Part shown: one piece after another, positions 1 to 12,200 of the stretch
How positions within the stretch are numbered: position 1 is the stretch's first letter
Layout: each line of letters opens with the position of its first letter
Source: Gellertiella hungarica
Lineage (GTDB): Bacteria > Pseudomonadota > Alphaproteobacteria > Rhizobiales > Rhizobiaceae
DNA: 64,000 bases
Reading direction: 5' to 3'
Assembly: GCF_014197145.1 (NCBI RefSeq)
Contig: NZ_JACIEZ010000012.1
Span: forward strand, 46,436-110,435
Translations under genes and position numbers: made by a program
Notes under the pieces: model-generated
Database searches by the model: none
Seen by the model: the letters and a program-made list of their open reading frames with translations, nothing else
Told to the model about the DNA's origin: nothing

Positions 1-359
1 TCGGAAGCCGGGTCTATCACAAGCCGCGCGACATGGCGGAGGCCGCCGAGCACCTCAAGTCCTTCTCCGGCCGCACTCACCGGCTGAACAGTGCGGTCTG
101 CCTGGTGCGCGATGGCAATCTTCTCTGGTACGATGTCGCCCATGCGGAACTGGGCGTGCGGGTGCTGACGGATGATTTCATCGCCAGGCATCTGTCACGG
201 GTCGGGGAACGCGCCCTTTCCAGTGTCGGCGCCTATCAGCTCGAGGGAGAGGGTATACAGCTCTTTTCCGGGATCCAGGGCGATTACTTCACGATCCTCG
301 GCCTGCCGATGCTGCCGCTTCTTAACAAATTGCGCGAACTCGGGGAAATCGATGCGTGA
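1..359 (+). CDS. maf: Maf family nucleotide pyrophosphatase, C-terminal part (5' end outside window)
   Basis: The reading frame is already open at base 3 and runs to TGA at 357-359, so only about the last 118 residues are present. Features of the Maf/HAM1 fold's C-terminal half are visible: a lysine-proline start (HKPRD), the [20 protein letters not shown] segment, and the closing [22 protein letters not shown] helix typical of Maf proteins. Maf enzymes hydrolyse non-canonical or modified nucleoside triphosphates to monophosphates in the cytoplasm. The stop overlaps the aroE start by 8 bases, so the two are translationally coupled. In Caulobacter and rhizobia maf sits next to the chromosomal origin. 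Family assignment is good; which Maf paralogue it is cannot be judged from the fragment. Confidence 0.85.
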   Translation, partial: GSRVYHKPRDMAEAAEHLKSFSGRTHRLNSAVCLVRDGNLLWYDVAHAELGVRVLTDDFIARHLSRVGERALSSVGAYQLEGEGIQLFSGIQGDYFTILGLPMLPLLNKLRELGEIDA

Positions 360-1227
360 TTCACGTGAAACATTAACCAAGAAAGCCTTCGTCACCGGCT
401 TCCCCGTGAAGCATTCGCGGTCGCCCATGATTCACGGCTACTGGCTGAAGCAGTTCGGCATCGACGGAACCTACAGCGCCCATCCGGTGGAACCAGAGAA
501 TTTCCTCGCTTTCCTGCAATCGCTCCGGTCTGGAGAATCCGGCTATGTGGGCGGCAATGTCACGATTCCCCACAAGGAAGCCGCCTACCGGCTGAGCGAC
601 GCACCGGATGCGCTCGCCGAAGAACTTGGCGCGGCCAACACGCTCTGGGTGGAGGGCGGCCGGGTGCATGCAACGAATACAGACGGCCGCGGCTTCATCG
701 CCAATCTCGACCAGAGACACCCGGGCTGGGATGCGCCCGCCGCGGGCACCGCCCGCCGGGCGGTTATCCTCGGTGCCGGGGGGGCGGCCAGGGCCGTCAT
801 CCAGGCTTTGCGCGACCGCGGCTTCGACGAGGTGCATGTGGTCAACCGGACGCTGGCACGGGCCCAGGAAATGCGTGACCGCTTCGGCGAGCGGGTCCAC
901 GCCCATCCGATGGATGCCCTCCGCGAGGTGATGGACGAGGCCTCCCTTTTCGTCAACACGACCTCTCTGGGCATGGACGGAGAGCCGGCGCCCGACATCG
1001 ACTTCTCGCCCCTTGCATCAGGCGGCATCGTGACCGACATCGTCTATGTCCCGCTCGTGACGCCCATCCTGCGCCAGGCGATGCGCCAGGGACGGCCCGT
1101 CGTGGATGGGCTCGGCATGCTGCTGCACCAGGCCGTTCCCGGTTTCGAGATCTGGTTCGGCCGTCGTCCCGAGGTGGACGAGACGCTGCGTAATCTGATC
1201 ATCGCCGACATGGAAGCGCATTCATGA
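352..1227 (+). CDS. aroE: Shikimate dehydrogenase
   Basis: Catalyses NADPH-dependent reduction of 3-dehydroshikimate to shikimate in aromatic amino acid synthesis. The 291-residue product has the usual family length. Visible motifs are the shikimate-binding SRS (about residues 22-24), the NVTIPHKE catalytic segment with Lys75, NTDGRGF with Asp111, and the NADP-binding loop GAGGAA (141-146). I chose ATG 352, which overlaps the maf stop by 8 bases; a longer in-frame reading from GTG/ATG codons upstream would only overlap maf further and adds no homologous residues. The stop overlaps the coaE start as ATGA. The first codons also carry a parS-like site (357-372), an additional constraint on this sequence. 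Confidence 0.95.
   Translation: MRDSRETLTKKAFVTGFPVKHSRSPMIHGYWLKQFGIDGTYSAHPVEPENFLAFLQSLRSGESGYVGGNVTIPHKEAAYRLSDAPDALAEELGAANTLWVEGGRVHATNTDGRGFIANLDQRHPGWDAPAAGTARRAVILGAGGAARAVIQALRDRGFDEVHVVNRTLARAQEMRDRFGERVHAHPMDALREVMDEASLFVNTTSLGMDGEPAPDIDFSPLASGGIVTDIVYVPLVTPILRQAMRQGRPVVDGLGMLLHQAVPGFEIWFGRRPEVDETLRNLIIADMEAHS
357..372. other. parS-like ParB-binding site
   Basis: The 16-base element TGATTCACGTGAAACA matches the widely conserved bacterial chromosomal parS consensus (TGTTTCACGTGAAACA) at 15 of 16 positions, the only difference being position 3. It lies over the maf stop codon and codons 2-7 of aroE. The gene neighbourhood is the one that flanks oriC in Caulobacter and rhizobia, where ParB sites are expected. 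Consensus match is seen directly; ParB binding is inferred. Confidence 0.75.
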
Positions 1228-1814
1228 TCCTGCTCGGTCTCACTGGCTCCATCGGCATGGGCAAATCCACCACGGCCAGACTGTTCGCGGAAGCGGGTGT
1301 TCCGGTCAACGACGCGGATCAGGTGGTTCACGAGCTCTATCGGGGGGAGGCGGTTCGACCGGTGGAGGCAGCATTCCCGGGATCGGTACAGGATGGTGCC
1401 GTGGACCGGCAGATCCTTTCGCGGATGCTGGCGGAGAATCCGGCTCACTTCCGGACGCTCGAGGCCATCGTCCATCCGCTCGTCCAGGAAAGGGAGCGTC
1501 GTTTCGTCGAAGAGAACCGGAAGGCAGGGGCGGCGCTCGTCGTCCTCGACATCCCGCTTCTCTTCGAAGTCGGCGGGGAAGGGCGCGTCGACCGGATTGC
1601 CGTCGTATCCTGCAGCGCCGACGAGCAGCGCCGCCGTGTTCTTGCCCGGCCCGGCATGACACCGGAGAAGTTCGAGCTAATCCTGTCGCGGCAGATGCCC
1701 GATGCGGAAAAACGTAAGAGAGCCGATTATGTGATAGATACCGGAGAAGGCATCGAGCATGCCCGCCGCCAGGTGCTCGACATCATCGCGGAACTGAAGA
1801 CAGGGAGTGCCTGA
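1224..1814 (+). CDS. coaE: Dephospho-CoA kinase
   Basis: Last step of coenzyme A synthesis: phosphorylates the 3'-hydroxyl of dephospho-CoA using ATP. The 196-residue product starts with the P-loop [12 protein letters not shown] (residues 5-16), followed by the [10 protein letters not shown] acceptor-side motif and the [13 protein letters not shown] segment typical of CoaE. Start ATG overlaps the aroE stop by 4 bases (ATGA). dnaQ follows 1 base after the stop, so aroE, coaE and dnaQ are one transcription unit. Unremarkable length and residues; confident. Confidence 0.95.
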   Translation: MILLGLTGSIGMGKSTTARLFAEAGVPVNDADQVVHELYRGEAVRPVEAAFPGSVQDGAVDRQILSRMLAENPAHFRTLEAIVHPLVQERERRFVEENRKAGAALVVLDIPLLFEVGGEGRVDRIAVVSCSADEQRRRVLARPGMTPEKFELILSRQMPDAEKRKRADYVIDTGEGIEHARRQVLDIIAELKTGSA

Positions 1815-1815
1815 C

Positions 1816-2523
1816 ATGCGGGAAATCATCTTCGATACGGAAACCACGGGCCTCGACAACAAGACGGACCGCATCATCGAAATCGGCGGGGTAGAGCTGG
1901 TCAACCATTTCCCGACCGGGCGCACCATCCACATCTACATCAATCCGGAAGGAACCAAGGTTCATCCGGACGCGCTCGCGGTCCACGGGATTTCCGACGA
2001 GTTCCTGCTGGACAAGCCCGTTTTCCGGGATGTGGTGCAGGAAATTGTCTCCTTCTTCGACGGCGCCATGTGGGTCGCCCACAACGCGAATTTCGACATG
2101 GGCTTCATCAACGCGGAATTTGCCCGCCTCGGCCTGCCGCCGGTCGAGAACGATCGGGTGATCGACACGCTGCAGCTTGCCCGACGCAAGAACCCGATGG
2201 GTCCGAATTCGCTCGACGCGCTCTGCCGGCGCTATGGTATCGACAATTCCCATCGCACGAAGCACGGGGCGCTGCTCGATTCCGAGCTTCTGGCGGAAGT
2301 CTATATCGAGATGATCGGGGGCCGGCAGACGGCACTCGTGCTTGGCAGCGTGGAAGAGGCTTCGGCTGTGGTCGTCGAGGAGGACACGACCGTCACCCTC
2401 GACGTTCTGGTCCGGCCGCGTCCGCTTGCGCCGCGGCTGACGCCCGAGGAGGCCGCCGCCCATGAGGCCATGGTGGCCAAGATGGGCGCCAAGGCCATCT
2501 GGAGCAAATACGCGGCGGAATGA
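1816..2523 (+). CDS. dnaQ: DNA polymerase III epsilon subunit (3'-5' proofreading exonuclease)
   Basis: Proofreading subunit of the replicative polymerase. The 235-residue protein shows the DEDDh exonuclease motifs: ExoI FDTETTG (Asp7, Glu9), ExoII around HNANFDMGF, and ExoIII HGALLDSELL with the general-base His and Asp. The C-terminal tail (about residues 180-235) would hold the segment that contacts the polymerase alpha subunit. I chose ATG 1816 rather than GTG 1807 because GGGAG at 1803-1807 is well spaced from the ATG and the longer form would overlap coaE with no conserved residues. A bidirectional terminator follows at 2543-2567. Confident. Confidence 0.93.
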   Translation: MREIIFDTETTGLDNKTDRIIEIGGVELVNHFPTGRTIHIYINPEGTKVHPDALAVHGISDEFLLDKPVFRDVVQEIVSFFDGAMWVAHNANFDMGFINAEFARLGLPPVENDRVIDTLQLARRKNPMGPNSLDALCRRYGIDNSHRTKHGALLDSELLAEVYIEMIGGRQTALVLGSVEEASAVVVEEDTTVTLDVLVRPRPLAPRLTPEEAAAHEAMVAKMGAKAIWSKYAAE

Positions 2524-2542
2524 GCGGATCTGCAGATACGAA

Positions 2543-2567
2543 AAAGCCCGGCCAAGAACCGGGCTTT
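2543..2567. terminator. Bidirectional intrinsic terminator between dnaQ and secB
   Basis: Perfect 9-bp stem AAAGCCCGG / CCGGGCTTT with a 7-base loop. T-rich bases follow it on the + strand (to 2573) and an A-run precedes it (from 2541), so it can stop both convergent genes. Confidence 0.85.
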
Positions 2568-2593
2568 CTTTTTGTCGAGCCTGCGGGGCGTCG

Positions 2594-3061
2594 TCAGTTT
2601 GCGGTCTGCGAACGCTGCTGTTCCTCGGCCATGCGCTGGGTAAACATCTGCGCAAAGTCGATCGGGTCGATCATCAGCGGCGGGAAGCCGCCGTTGCGGG
2701 TTGCATCGGCGATGATCTGCCGCGCGAAGGGGAAAATCAGGCGCGGGCATTCGATGAACAGGATCGGCAGCATGTGCTCCTGCGGGAAGCCGGTGATGCG
2801 GAAAACGCCACCATAGACCAGCTCGCAATGGAACAGGATCTTGTCGCCATCCTTGGCTTCGGCATTGAGCGACAGGACGACGTCGAAGTCCGACTCGGAG
2901 AGCGGATTGGCGTTGACGTTCACATTGATGTTGATGTCGGGCGCGCGGTCGCGTGCCTGAAGCGAGCGCGGAGCACCGGGAACCTCGAAAGACAGGTCCT
3001 TCATGTACTGGGCGAGGATCGTCAGGCTCGGGCTTGCGCCATTGGAAGTTTCGTTGGCCAT
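2594..3061 (-). CDS. secB: Protein-export chaperone SecB
   Basis: Cytoplasmic tetrameric chaperone that keeps preproteins unfolded and delivers them to SecA. The 155-residue acidic protein matches the family in length and shows the conserved [18 protein letters not shown]-terminal strand, the alternating [11 protein letters not shown] beta region, and the [34 protein letters not shown]-terminal helix region. The gene is oriented towards dnaQ and ends just beyond the shared terminator. Its upstream gap to fxsA (about 90 bases) should hold its promoter. secB adjacent to dnaQ near the origin is a long-conserved alphaproteobacterial arrangement. Confidence 0.95.
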   Translation of the reverse strand: MANETSNGASPSLTILAQYMKDLSFEVPGAPRSLQARDRAPDININVNVNANPLSESDFDVVLSLNAEAKDGDKILFHCELVYGGVFRITGFPQEHMLPILFIECPRLIFPFARQIIADATRNGGFPPLMIDPIDFAQMFTQRMAEEQQRSQTAN

Positions 3062-3152
3062 GAAAGAATGTTCCTGTCACGTGTTCGGAGTAGCGCCCAT
3101 TAGCATTTCGCCCGGGGGCTTACAACCCTGGCGCAGGCGGGGCGGATCGCGC

Positions 3153-3656
3153 CTAATCCCGCGGCAGGCGCCCCTGGGTTTCTCCGTCTTCCCGCGGCTG
3201 ACCGTCCCGCCTGAACTCTCCTTCGTCCAGGTCGACGGTTCGGCCTGTCCGGGCGTCGCCGCGGAAATCATAGGTTTCGGTATAGGTCTCGCCGGGCCCG
3301 GTATAGACGCGGCTTCGCACGCCGGTCATCCGCGCAAGCGCGGCGCGCACGAAGGGGATGAGCAGCAGCAAGCCGAGAATATCGGTGAGGAAGCCCGGAA
3401 TCAGCAGAAGCAGGCCGGCGACGAGCGTCATCAGATCCGCGCTGAGACCGGTTGCCGGAATGCGTCCGTCCCGCGCCATGCCGGAGATTTTCGAAACCAG
3501 GCCGAAGCCCTGCTGCCGCACGATGAGGAGACCGGCTGCGGAAGTGAGGAGGACGAGCAGAAATGCCTTCCAGAAACCGATGCTTTGAACCACGAGACCG
3601 AAGGTCACGATTTCCGCCAGAGGCGCACCGATCAGCAATAGAGGAAAAATACGCAT
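3153..3656 (-). CDS. fxsA: FxsA family membrane protein
   Basis: Small cytoplasmic-membrane protein (167 residues) of the FxsA family, known in E. coli for relieving phage F exclusion when overproduced; the physiological role is not established. The N-terminus MRIFPLLLIGAPLAEI is characteristic, followed by a second hydrophobic stretch (FWKAFLLVLLTSAAGLLIV), a GFGLV/ISGM loop and two more hydrophobic segments ending IPFVRAALARM. The tail is charged (DARTGRTVDLDEGEF) and probably cytoplasmic. Start ATG at 3656 follows a GGAG about nine bases upstream on the minus strand; the much longer in-frame upstream reading is an artefact antisense to the Tim44-domain gene. Divergent from that gene, sharing a 130-base promoter gap. 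Confidence 0.88.
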   Translation of the reverse strand: MRIFPLLLIGAPLAEIVTFGLVVQSIGFWKAFLLVLLTSAAGLLIVRQQGFGLVSKISGMARDGRIPATGLSADLMTLVAGLLLLIPGFLTDILGLLLLIPFVRAALARMTGVRSRVYTGPGETYTETYDFRGDARTGRTVDLDEGEFRRDGQPREDGETQGRLPRD

Positions 3657-3719
3657 TTGAAATATCTCCGACGGGCCGTGGCGCCGCCTTTGCCGGAGCC
3701 GGCGTGATGCCCTTGCCAT

Positions 3720-3747
3720 TTGAATGATTGCCCAATGCGGACTATAT
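3720..3747 (+). promoter_or_regulatory. Possible promoter for the Tim44-domain gene
   Basis: TTGAAT (3720-3725) and CTATAT (3742-3747) are separated by 16 bases, close to the alphaproteobacterial housekeeping pattern, and lie 41 bases upstream of the ATG in the divergent fxsA/timA gap. Pattern only. Confidence 0.4.
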
Positions 3748-3788
3748 GGGAATTGCAACCCGAAGAGAACAACGACATCACGGTTAAA

Positions 3789-4487
3789 ATGGGCTCGAAC
3801 GATTTCATCACTCTGTTTTTCCTTGTAGCTGCAGTCCTCATCTTTCTGCAGCTCCGTAGCGTGCTGGGTCGGCGGACGGGTCACGAAAAACCGCCCTTCG
3901 AACCCATGAGCCCGCGCGAGCAGGCGCGGCCCGAGCCGGTGGATACCGGCAAGGTGATCACGCTGCCGCGCCGCGAGTTTTCCGACAATGAAGACCGGCT
4001 CAACCAGGCGGATCTGTATGCCAAGCCCGGCACGGAGGCGAACAACGACCTGCGCGAGCTCATGAAGGTGGATCCGGCCTTCGATCCGAAGGGCTTCTTC
4101 CAGGGTGCGCGCATGGCCTATGAAATGATCGTCACCGCCTTTGCGGAAGGTGACCGCAAGACGCTGCGCGGCCTTCTCTCGCCGGAGGTCTTCGAAAGCT
4201 TCCAGAGCGCCATAGCCGACCGGGAGTCGCGCGGCGAGAAGGTGAAGTTCACCTTCGTGGGAATTTCCCGCATGGATCTCTCGCGCATCGACATCAAGGG
4301 CAGCGATGTGCAGATCACCCTGTCGATAGGGGGTCAGTTCATCTCCGCGACACTCGATCGCAGCGGCCAGGTCATCGATGGCGACGAGGAACAGGTGGCG
4401 GAAGTCAGCGACATCTGGACGCTCTCGCGTGACATGCGCTCGCGCGATCCGAACTGGACCGTGATCGCCACCGAATCCGAGCATTGA
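3789..4487 (+). CDS. Tim44/TimA family protein
   Basis: A 232-residue protein with a single N-terminal membrane helix (FITLFFLVAAVLIFLQLRSVLG, about residues 5-26), a low-complexity charged linker, and a C-terminal Tim44-like (NTF2-fold) domain beginning near the DPKGFFQGARMAYEMIVTAFAEGDRKTL motif. Bacterial homologues in alphaproteobacteria (TimA) resemble mitochondrial Tim44, which tethers Hsp70 to the import channel; the bacterial role in membrane-protein handling is only partly known. I chose the MGSNDFITL start because it gives the conserved short N-terminus; upstream in-frame ATGs at 3720 and 3735 precede or overlap the likely promoter. It is four bases from mltA and probably co-transcribed with it. 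Confidence 0.85.
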   Translation: MGSNDFITLFFLVAAVLIFLQLRSVLGRRTGHEKPPFEPMSPREQARPEPVDTGKVITLPRREFSDNEDRLNQADLYAKPGTEANNDLRELMKVDPAFDPKGFFQGARMAYEMIVTAFAEGDRKTLRGLLSPEVFESFQSAIADRESRGEKVKFTFVGISRMDLSRIDIKGSDVQITLSIGGQFISATLDRSGQVIDGDEEQVAEVSDIWTLSRDMRSRDPNWTVIATESEH

Positions 4488-4491
4488 GCCG

Positions 4492-5603
4492 ATGGCGGAG
4501 GGTTTCGAATTCAGGCCGGTTGCCTTCCGCGACCTTCCGGGCTGGGAGAGCGACGATCCACGGCCCCTGTTTCCGGCGCTTCAGGATTGCCTGCGCCATG
4601 TGACGGAGGTGAAACCCTACCGGACGGGTTCTCTCGGATTGACCAGCGCCGATCTTCTGCCTGCCCTGGAGGCCGCACGGCCCGCGCCCCGTGAAACGGC
4701 AGCCGAAGCCCGGGCCTTCTTCGAACGGCATTTCGTTCCCTTCGCCATCCTGCCGGGAGGCAGGCCCGAGGGGTTCGTCACCGCCTTTTACGAGCCGGAG
4801 GTTGCGGTCGCGGCAAGCCCCGACGAGATCTATCGCTTTCCCTTCTACCGGCGGCCGGAGGATCTCGTCGATCTCGACGACACCAGCAGGCCCGCGTCTC
4901 TCGACCCCTCCTACGCCTTCGGGCTGCGAAACCCGGATGGCAGCATCTCCGCCTATGCGGACAGAAGAGCCATCGACGAGGGCCATCTCGACGGTCGTGG
5001 CCTGGAGATTGCCTGGGCGCGGTCGAAGGCGGATGTCTTCTTCGCCCATGTTCAGGGTGCGGCACGCCTGTGCTATCCGGATGGTTCCATGCGCCGGATC
5101 ACCTATGCGGCAAAGGCCGGGCATCCGTTCTCGCCCATCGGCAAGCTGCTCCTCGACCGGGGCGAAATCGCGCCCGAAGCCATTTCCATGCAGGCCATCA
5201 GGGCATGGCTTGCGGACAACCCCGATCGGGCGGACGAAGTCTACTGGCATAACCGCTCCTACATCTTTTTCCGCGAATCCGATCTTGCCGATCCGGATCT
5301 CGGGCCGATTGCAGCCGCCAAGGTCCCGCTGGTGGCCGGCCGTTCGCTGGCCGTCGACCGGCTGATCCACACTTTCGGTTTTCCCTTCTTCGTGCATGCC
5401 CCTGCGCTCACCCATCTCGATGGCGGCAAACCTTTCGCGCGTCTGATGCTGGCCCTCGACACGGGCACCGCCATCGTCGGTCCCGCCCGCGGAGACATCT
5501 TCACCGGATGGGGTCCCGAAGCCGGCGAACAGGCGGGAACGGTGCGCAATCAGGCGCATTTTCATCTGCTCGTTCCCCGAGCCGCAGCGGAAAGGTTTGC
5601 CTG

Positions 5604-5604
<1 letters not shown>
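4492..5604 (+). CDS. mltA: MltA-type lytic murein transglycosylase
   Basis: Cleaves the MurNAc-GlcNAc bond of peptidoglycan forming 1,6-anhydroMurNAc. In the 370-residue protein the MltA barrel domain occupies the middle (GFVTAFYEPEV through RITYAAKAG) and the 3D domain the C-terminus, with the aspartates of LALDTGTAIVG and RGDIFTGWG that carry catalysis in this family. No convincing signal peptide or lipobox is visible at this N-terminus (MAEGFEFRPVAFRD), unlike the E. coli lipoprotein, so export is unexplained, either because the true start differs or because rhizobial forms differ. The stop overlaps the next start as TGATG, so it is coupled to the Smr gene. Confidence 0.9.
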
Positions 5605-9090
<3,486 letters not shown>

Positions 9091-9111
9091 TCCCGGCGTA
9101 CCGGGCGCCGC

Positions 9112-9702
9112 TCAGAACTGGCCCTCGAAGGCCAGTTCTGCAAGCGCGCGCCGGTGGCTCGGCTTTTCCCGCGCCTTCAGATCCTCGGGAAGCGCATCCA
9201 CATCGCCCATGCGACCGATGGCAATAGCGGCCTCCATCTTCATGTCCTCGGTGAAATTCAGCTCCGCCGGAATCTCCTCCTGCTTCACGCCCGCCATGCC
9301 ATGGGCAAAGTAGCCCAGCATCCGGGCCTGAAGGGCGAGTGCCATCCATGCCGCCCCGGCATCGAAGGAGTGGGTCGGGATCGGCCGACGATTTTCGTCG
9401 CCGGGCGCGCCGGTGCGGTTAACCGAAACCACGAAGACCAGAGCGCCGGCCTTTTCCGCCCAGCGACGGTTCGCATCGACGAGAAGCCCCGCCAGCCGGT
9501 CGAAAGCGGCCGTGCCCCTCACGCCGTAGACGAAACGCCATGGCTGGTTGTTGGAGGCCGAGGGCGCCCAGCGGGCCGCATCGAGGATGGTCATCAGATC
9601 CGCCGTCGGCAACGTCTCGCCCGAATAGGCACGGGGAGACCAGCGCTCGAGGAAGATCGGATCGATGGGCTCGCCCGTCTCGCGATGATTGGTTTCGGTC
9701 AT
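9112..9702 (-). CDS. Nitroreductase family flavoprotein
   Basis: An FMN-dependent nitroreductase-fold oxidoreductase of 196 residues, normal for the family. Seen: the N-terminal ERWSPRAY FMN-phosphate-binding motif, DAARWAPSASNNQPWRFVYG, a central ALALQARMLGYFAHGM helix, and the C-terminal AIAIGRMGD segment. Such enzymes reduce nitro compounds or quinones with NAD(P)H; the physiological substrate is unknown. Start ATG 9702 has AGGAG upstream. The final codons form the left arm of a perfect 11-bp hairpin. No operon partner: upstream is the divergent decarboxylase. Confidence 0.9.
   Translation of the reverse strand: MTETNHRETGEPIDPIFLERWSPRAYSGETLPTADLMTILDAARWAPSASNNQPWRFVYGVRGTAAFDRLAGLLVDANRRWAEKAGALVFVVSVNRTGAPGDENRRPIPTHSFDAGAAWMALALQARMLGYFAHGMAGVKQEEIPAELNFTEDMKMEAAIAIGRMGDVDALPEDLKAREKPSHRRALAELAFEGQF
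9113..9140. terminator. Hairpin at the 3' end of the nitroreductase gene, possible terminator
   Basis: Perfect 11-bp inverted repeat CAGAACTGGCC / GGCCAGTTCTG with a 6-base loop. It lies 22 bases past the gyrB stop and covers the last codons and most of the stop of the convergent nitroreductase gene. No T-run follows on either strand, so it may stabilise mRNA ends rather than act as a classical terminator. Confidence 0.5.
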
Positions 9703-9875
9703 GGGTCTTTCTCCTGATGGCGTCTGGCAAGGCAGATAGGCCGTCCCGGGCCCATTGCAAGTAAAGGCCCGCTTCGCTGGCGTCTTCCATGCGACAAAGC
9801 GGTCGCCCGCAATACCCCTGCGTCACGAGATCGGCTAGGGTGCCGCCCGTGAATCGGCATTATGGGAGCAAGATC

Positions 9876-11288
9876 GTGGATTCTCGGGAATTTCTGGAAT
9901 GGTCGGAAAAGGCGGCGCGCTGGGGGGTGGAATATCGCGAGAAGCTGCGTGATCTTCCTGTCCGGGCGCAGACATCGCCTGGCGAGATTGCCGCACAGAT
10001 CGCTCCGCATGCGCCCGAGGCTGGCGAGGCGATGGAGGCTATCTTTGCCGACTTCGAAAGGATCATCCTGCCGGGCATGACGCACTGGCAGCATCCGCGC
10101 TTCTTCGCCTATTTCCCGGCCAATGCCGCACCGGCCTCCGTGGTGGCGGAATATCTGGTCACGGCGATGGCGGCGCAATGCATGCTCTGGCAGACCTCGC
10201 CGGCAGCGACCGAGCTGGAAACCGCGATGATCGGCTGGCTCCGCGACGCGCTCGGACTTCCCGCCGAATTCACCGGTTCCATTCAGGATTCTGCCTCCTC
10301 CGCCACGCTGAATGCGGTTCTCGTCATGCGGGAAAGAGCCCTTGGCTGGGCAGGAAACCGCGAGGGGCTCTCCGGCCAGCCGCGGATCCGGATCTATGCC
10401 TCCAGCCATGTCCACACCTCCATCGACCGCGCCATCTGGGTATCGGGTGTCGGCGAAGCCAATCTCGTGCGCATACCGGTGACGGGAAAGAGCCGCGGCA
10501 TGGATCCGGTAGCGCTGGATGCGGCAATCCGCAAGGATCTGGAATCCGGCTATTTGCCGGCTGGGGTGATTGCCTGCACGGGCGGCACGAGCATCGGTGC
10601 CCATGATGACACCGAGGCGGTGGTCAGGGTCGCCCACGGCCATGGCCTCTATGTCCACGTCGATGCGGCCTGGGCGGGTGCGGCAATGATCTGCCCGGAG
10701 CTGCGGTCGTTCTGGAGAGGGGTCGAAACGGCCGATTCCGTCGTCTTCAATCCCCACAAGTGGCTGGGCGCGCAGTTCGATTGCTCGGTGCAGTTCATCC
10801 GCGATCCGGACTCGCTGGTACGCACGCTCGCGATCCAGCCGGAATATCTGAAGACCTCGGGCAAGGACGGTTTCATCAATTATTCGGAATGGTCGGTTCC
10901 CCTTGGGCGCCGCTTCCGGGCCCTCAAGCTGTGGTTCCTGCTGCGACACCATGGCCTCGAAGGACTGCGGCAGATGATCCGCAACCACATTGCCTGGGCG
11001 GAGGAACTTTATCGCAGGCTGAAGACGGACGAGCGCTTCGAGATCACGTCGGAGCCGTTCCTCTCGCTCTTCAGCTTCCGTCCGGTGGTTCCGGCGGGCC
11101 AGGACGAGGAAGCATACGTGCAGCGCTTTCTGGACGCGATCAACAATGACGGACGGATCTACCTAACCCAGACGCGTCTCGAAGGGAAACTGGTGATCCG
11201 GTTCCAAGCCGGCCAGTTCGACATGCGGCAGGAAGATGCCGAGATGGCCCATGCGGTGCTTTCGGAATTTGCCGATCAGCCGATTTGA
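9876..11288 (+). CDS. PLP-dependent group II (aromatic amino acid type) decarboxylase
   Basis: Cytoplasmic fold-type I PLP enzyme of 470 residues, related to aromatic-L-amino-acid/tyrosine/tryptophan decarboxylases. Motifs seen: GMTHWQHPRFFAYFPANAA near the N-terminus, the HVDAAWAG segment (Asp for the pyridine nitrogen), and VFNPHKWLG with the Schiff-base Lys. A GTG at 9876 with GGGAG seven bases upstream is the best start; the longer frame from 9789 has no matching ribosome site. It would release CO2 from an aromatic amino acid to give an amine such as tyramine, tryptamine or phenylethylamine; the substrate cannot be read from sequence. Monocistronic, 69 bases before the FAH-family gene. 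Confidence 0.87.
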   Translation: MDSREFLEWSEKAARWGVEYREKLRDLPVRAQTSPGEIAAQIAPHAPEAGEAMEAIFADFERIILPGMTHWQHPRFFAYFPANAAPASVVAEYLVTAMAAQCMLWQTSPAATELETAMIGWLRDALGLPAEFTGSIQDSASSATLNAVLVMRERALGWAGNREGLSGQPRIRIYASSHVHTSIDRAIWVSGVGEANLVRIPVTGKSRGMDPVALDAAIRKDLESGYLPAGVIACTGGTSIGAHDDTEAVVRVAHGHGLYVHVDAAWAGAAMICPELRSFWRGVETADSVVFNPHKWLGAQFDCSVQFIRDPDSLVRTLAIQPEYLKTSGKDGFINYSEWSVPLGRRFRALKLWFLLRHHGLEGLRQMIRNHIAWAEELYRRLKTDERFEITSEPFLSLFSFRPVVPAGQDEEAYVQRFLDAINNDGRIYLTQTRLEGKLVIRFQAGQFDMRQEDAEMAHAVLSEFADQPI

Positions 11289-11316
11289 CCGCAGCCTTCG
11301 ACGCGTATAAATATTC

Positions 11317-11335
11317 CCTTCATATTTGATGAAGG
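11317..11335. promoter_or_regulatory. Small inverted repeat upstream of the FAH-family gene
   Basis: CCTTCAT / ATGAAGG, 7-bp arms separated by 5 bases, in an AT-rich gap 22 bases before the start codon. Could be an operator or an RNA hairpin in the leader; no known regulator assigned. Confidence 0.35.
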
Positions 11336-11357
11336 TGGTCTCTGGAGGAGAATCGTC

Positions 11358-12200
11358 ATGAAGCTGATGCGCATAGGGCAGCCGGGAGCCGAAAAGCCGG
11401 CTCTTCTCGACCGCGACGGAAAGGTCCGCGACCTGTCCGCTCACGTGGCCGATATCGGTGGGGCGCATCTTTCCCCGGAAGGACTTGCCCGGATCGCAGC
11501 CCTGGATCCTGCCTCGCTGCCGGAAATCGCGGCCGATCGCATCGGTCCCTGCGTTGCCGGAACCGGGAAGTTCATCTGCATCGGTCTCAACTATTCGGAT
11601 CATGCTGCCGAATCCGGCATGGCGGTGCCGCCGGAGCCGGTCGTCTTCATGAAGGCGACATCTGCCATCTGCGGACCCAACGATACGGTTTACATCCCGC
11701 GCGGCTCGGAGAAGACGGACTGGGAAGTGGAGCTTGGCGTGGTCATCGGCAAGACCGCCAAATATGTGAGCGAAGCGGAAGCCCTGGATTACGTGGCCGG
11801 TTACTGCGTCTCGCACGACGTGTCCGAAAGGGCGTTCCAGACGGAGCGGGCAGGGCAGTGGACCAAGGGCAAGTCCTGCGACACCTTCGGCCCGGTCGGA
11901 CCCTGGCTGGTCACCAGGGACGAAATTCCCGATCCCCAGGCGCTTTCCATGTGGCTGAAGGTCAATGGTGAGCAGATGCAGAACGGATCGTCTCAGACTA
12001 TGGTCTATGGTGTGGCCTTCCTCGTCTCCTATCTCAGCCAGTTCATGTCGCTCCATCCCGGCGACATCATCTCCACAGGCACGCCGCCAGGCGTCGGGAT
12101 GGGCATGAAACCGCCTCGCTACCTGAAGCCCGGAGATGTCGTGGAGCTTGGGATCGAGGGGCTCGGAACCCAGCGGCAGGTCTTTGCGGCCGATCTTTAA
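11358..12200 (+). CDS. Fumarylacetoacetate hydrolase family protein
   Basis: A 280-residue FAH-family enzyme. The N-terminal small domain (MKLMRIG... to about residue 70) is followed by the catalytic domain starting GKFICIGLNYSDHAAESG, with metal-ligand acidic residues in TDWEVELGVVIG and the GYCVSHDVSERAFQ and STGTPPGVGMGM motifs. Family members act as 2,4-diketo-3-deoxy-L-fuconate hydrolases, ureidoglycolate lyases or acylpyruvases; sequence alone does not settle which, though the MAVPPEPVVFMKA segment resembles the sugar-acid group. GGAGGAG lies seven bases upstream of ATG 11358, a strong ribosome site. Stands alone, so the pathway is not shown by context. Confidence 0.88.
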   Translation: MKLMRIGQPGAEKPALLDRDGKVRDLSAHVADIGGAHLSPEGLARIAALDPASLPEIAADRIGPCVAGTGKFICIGLNYSDHAAESGMAVPPEPVVFMKATSAICGPNDTVYIPRGSEKTDWEVELGVVIGKTAKYVSEAEALDYVAGYCVSHDVSERAFQTERAGQWTKGKSCDTFGPVGPWLVTRDEIPDPQALSMWLKVNGEQMQNGSSQTMVYGVAFLVSYLSQFMSLHPGDIISTGTPPGVGMGMKPPRYLKPGDVVELGIEGLGTQRQVFAADL

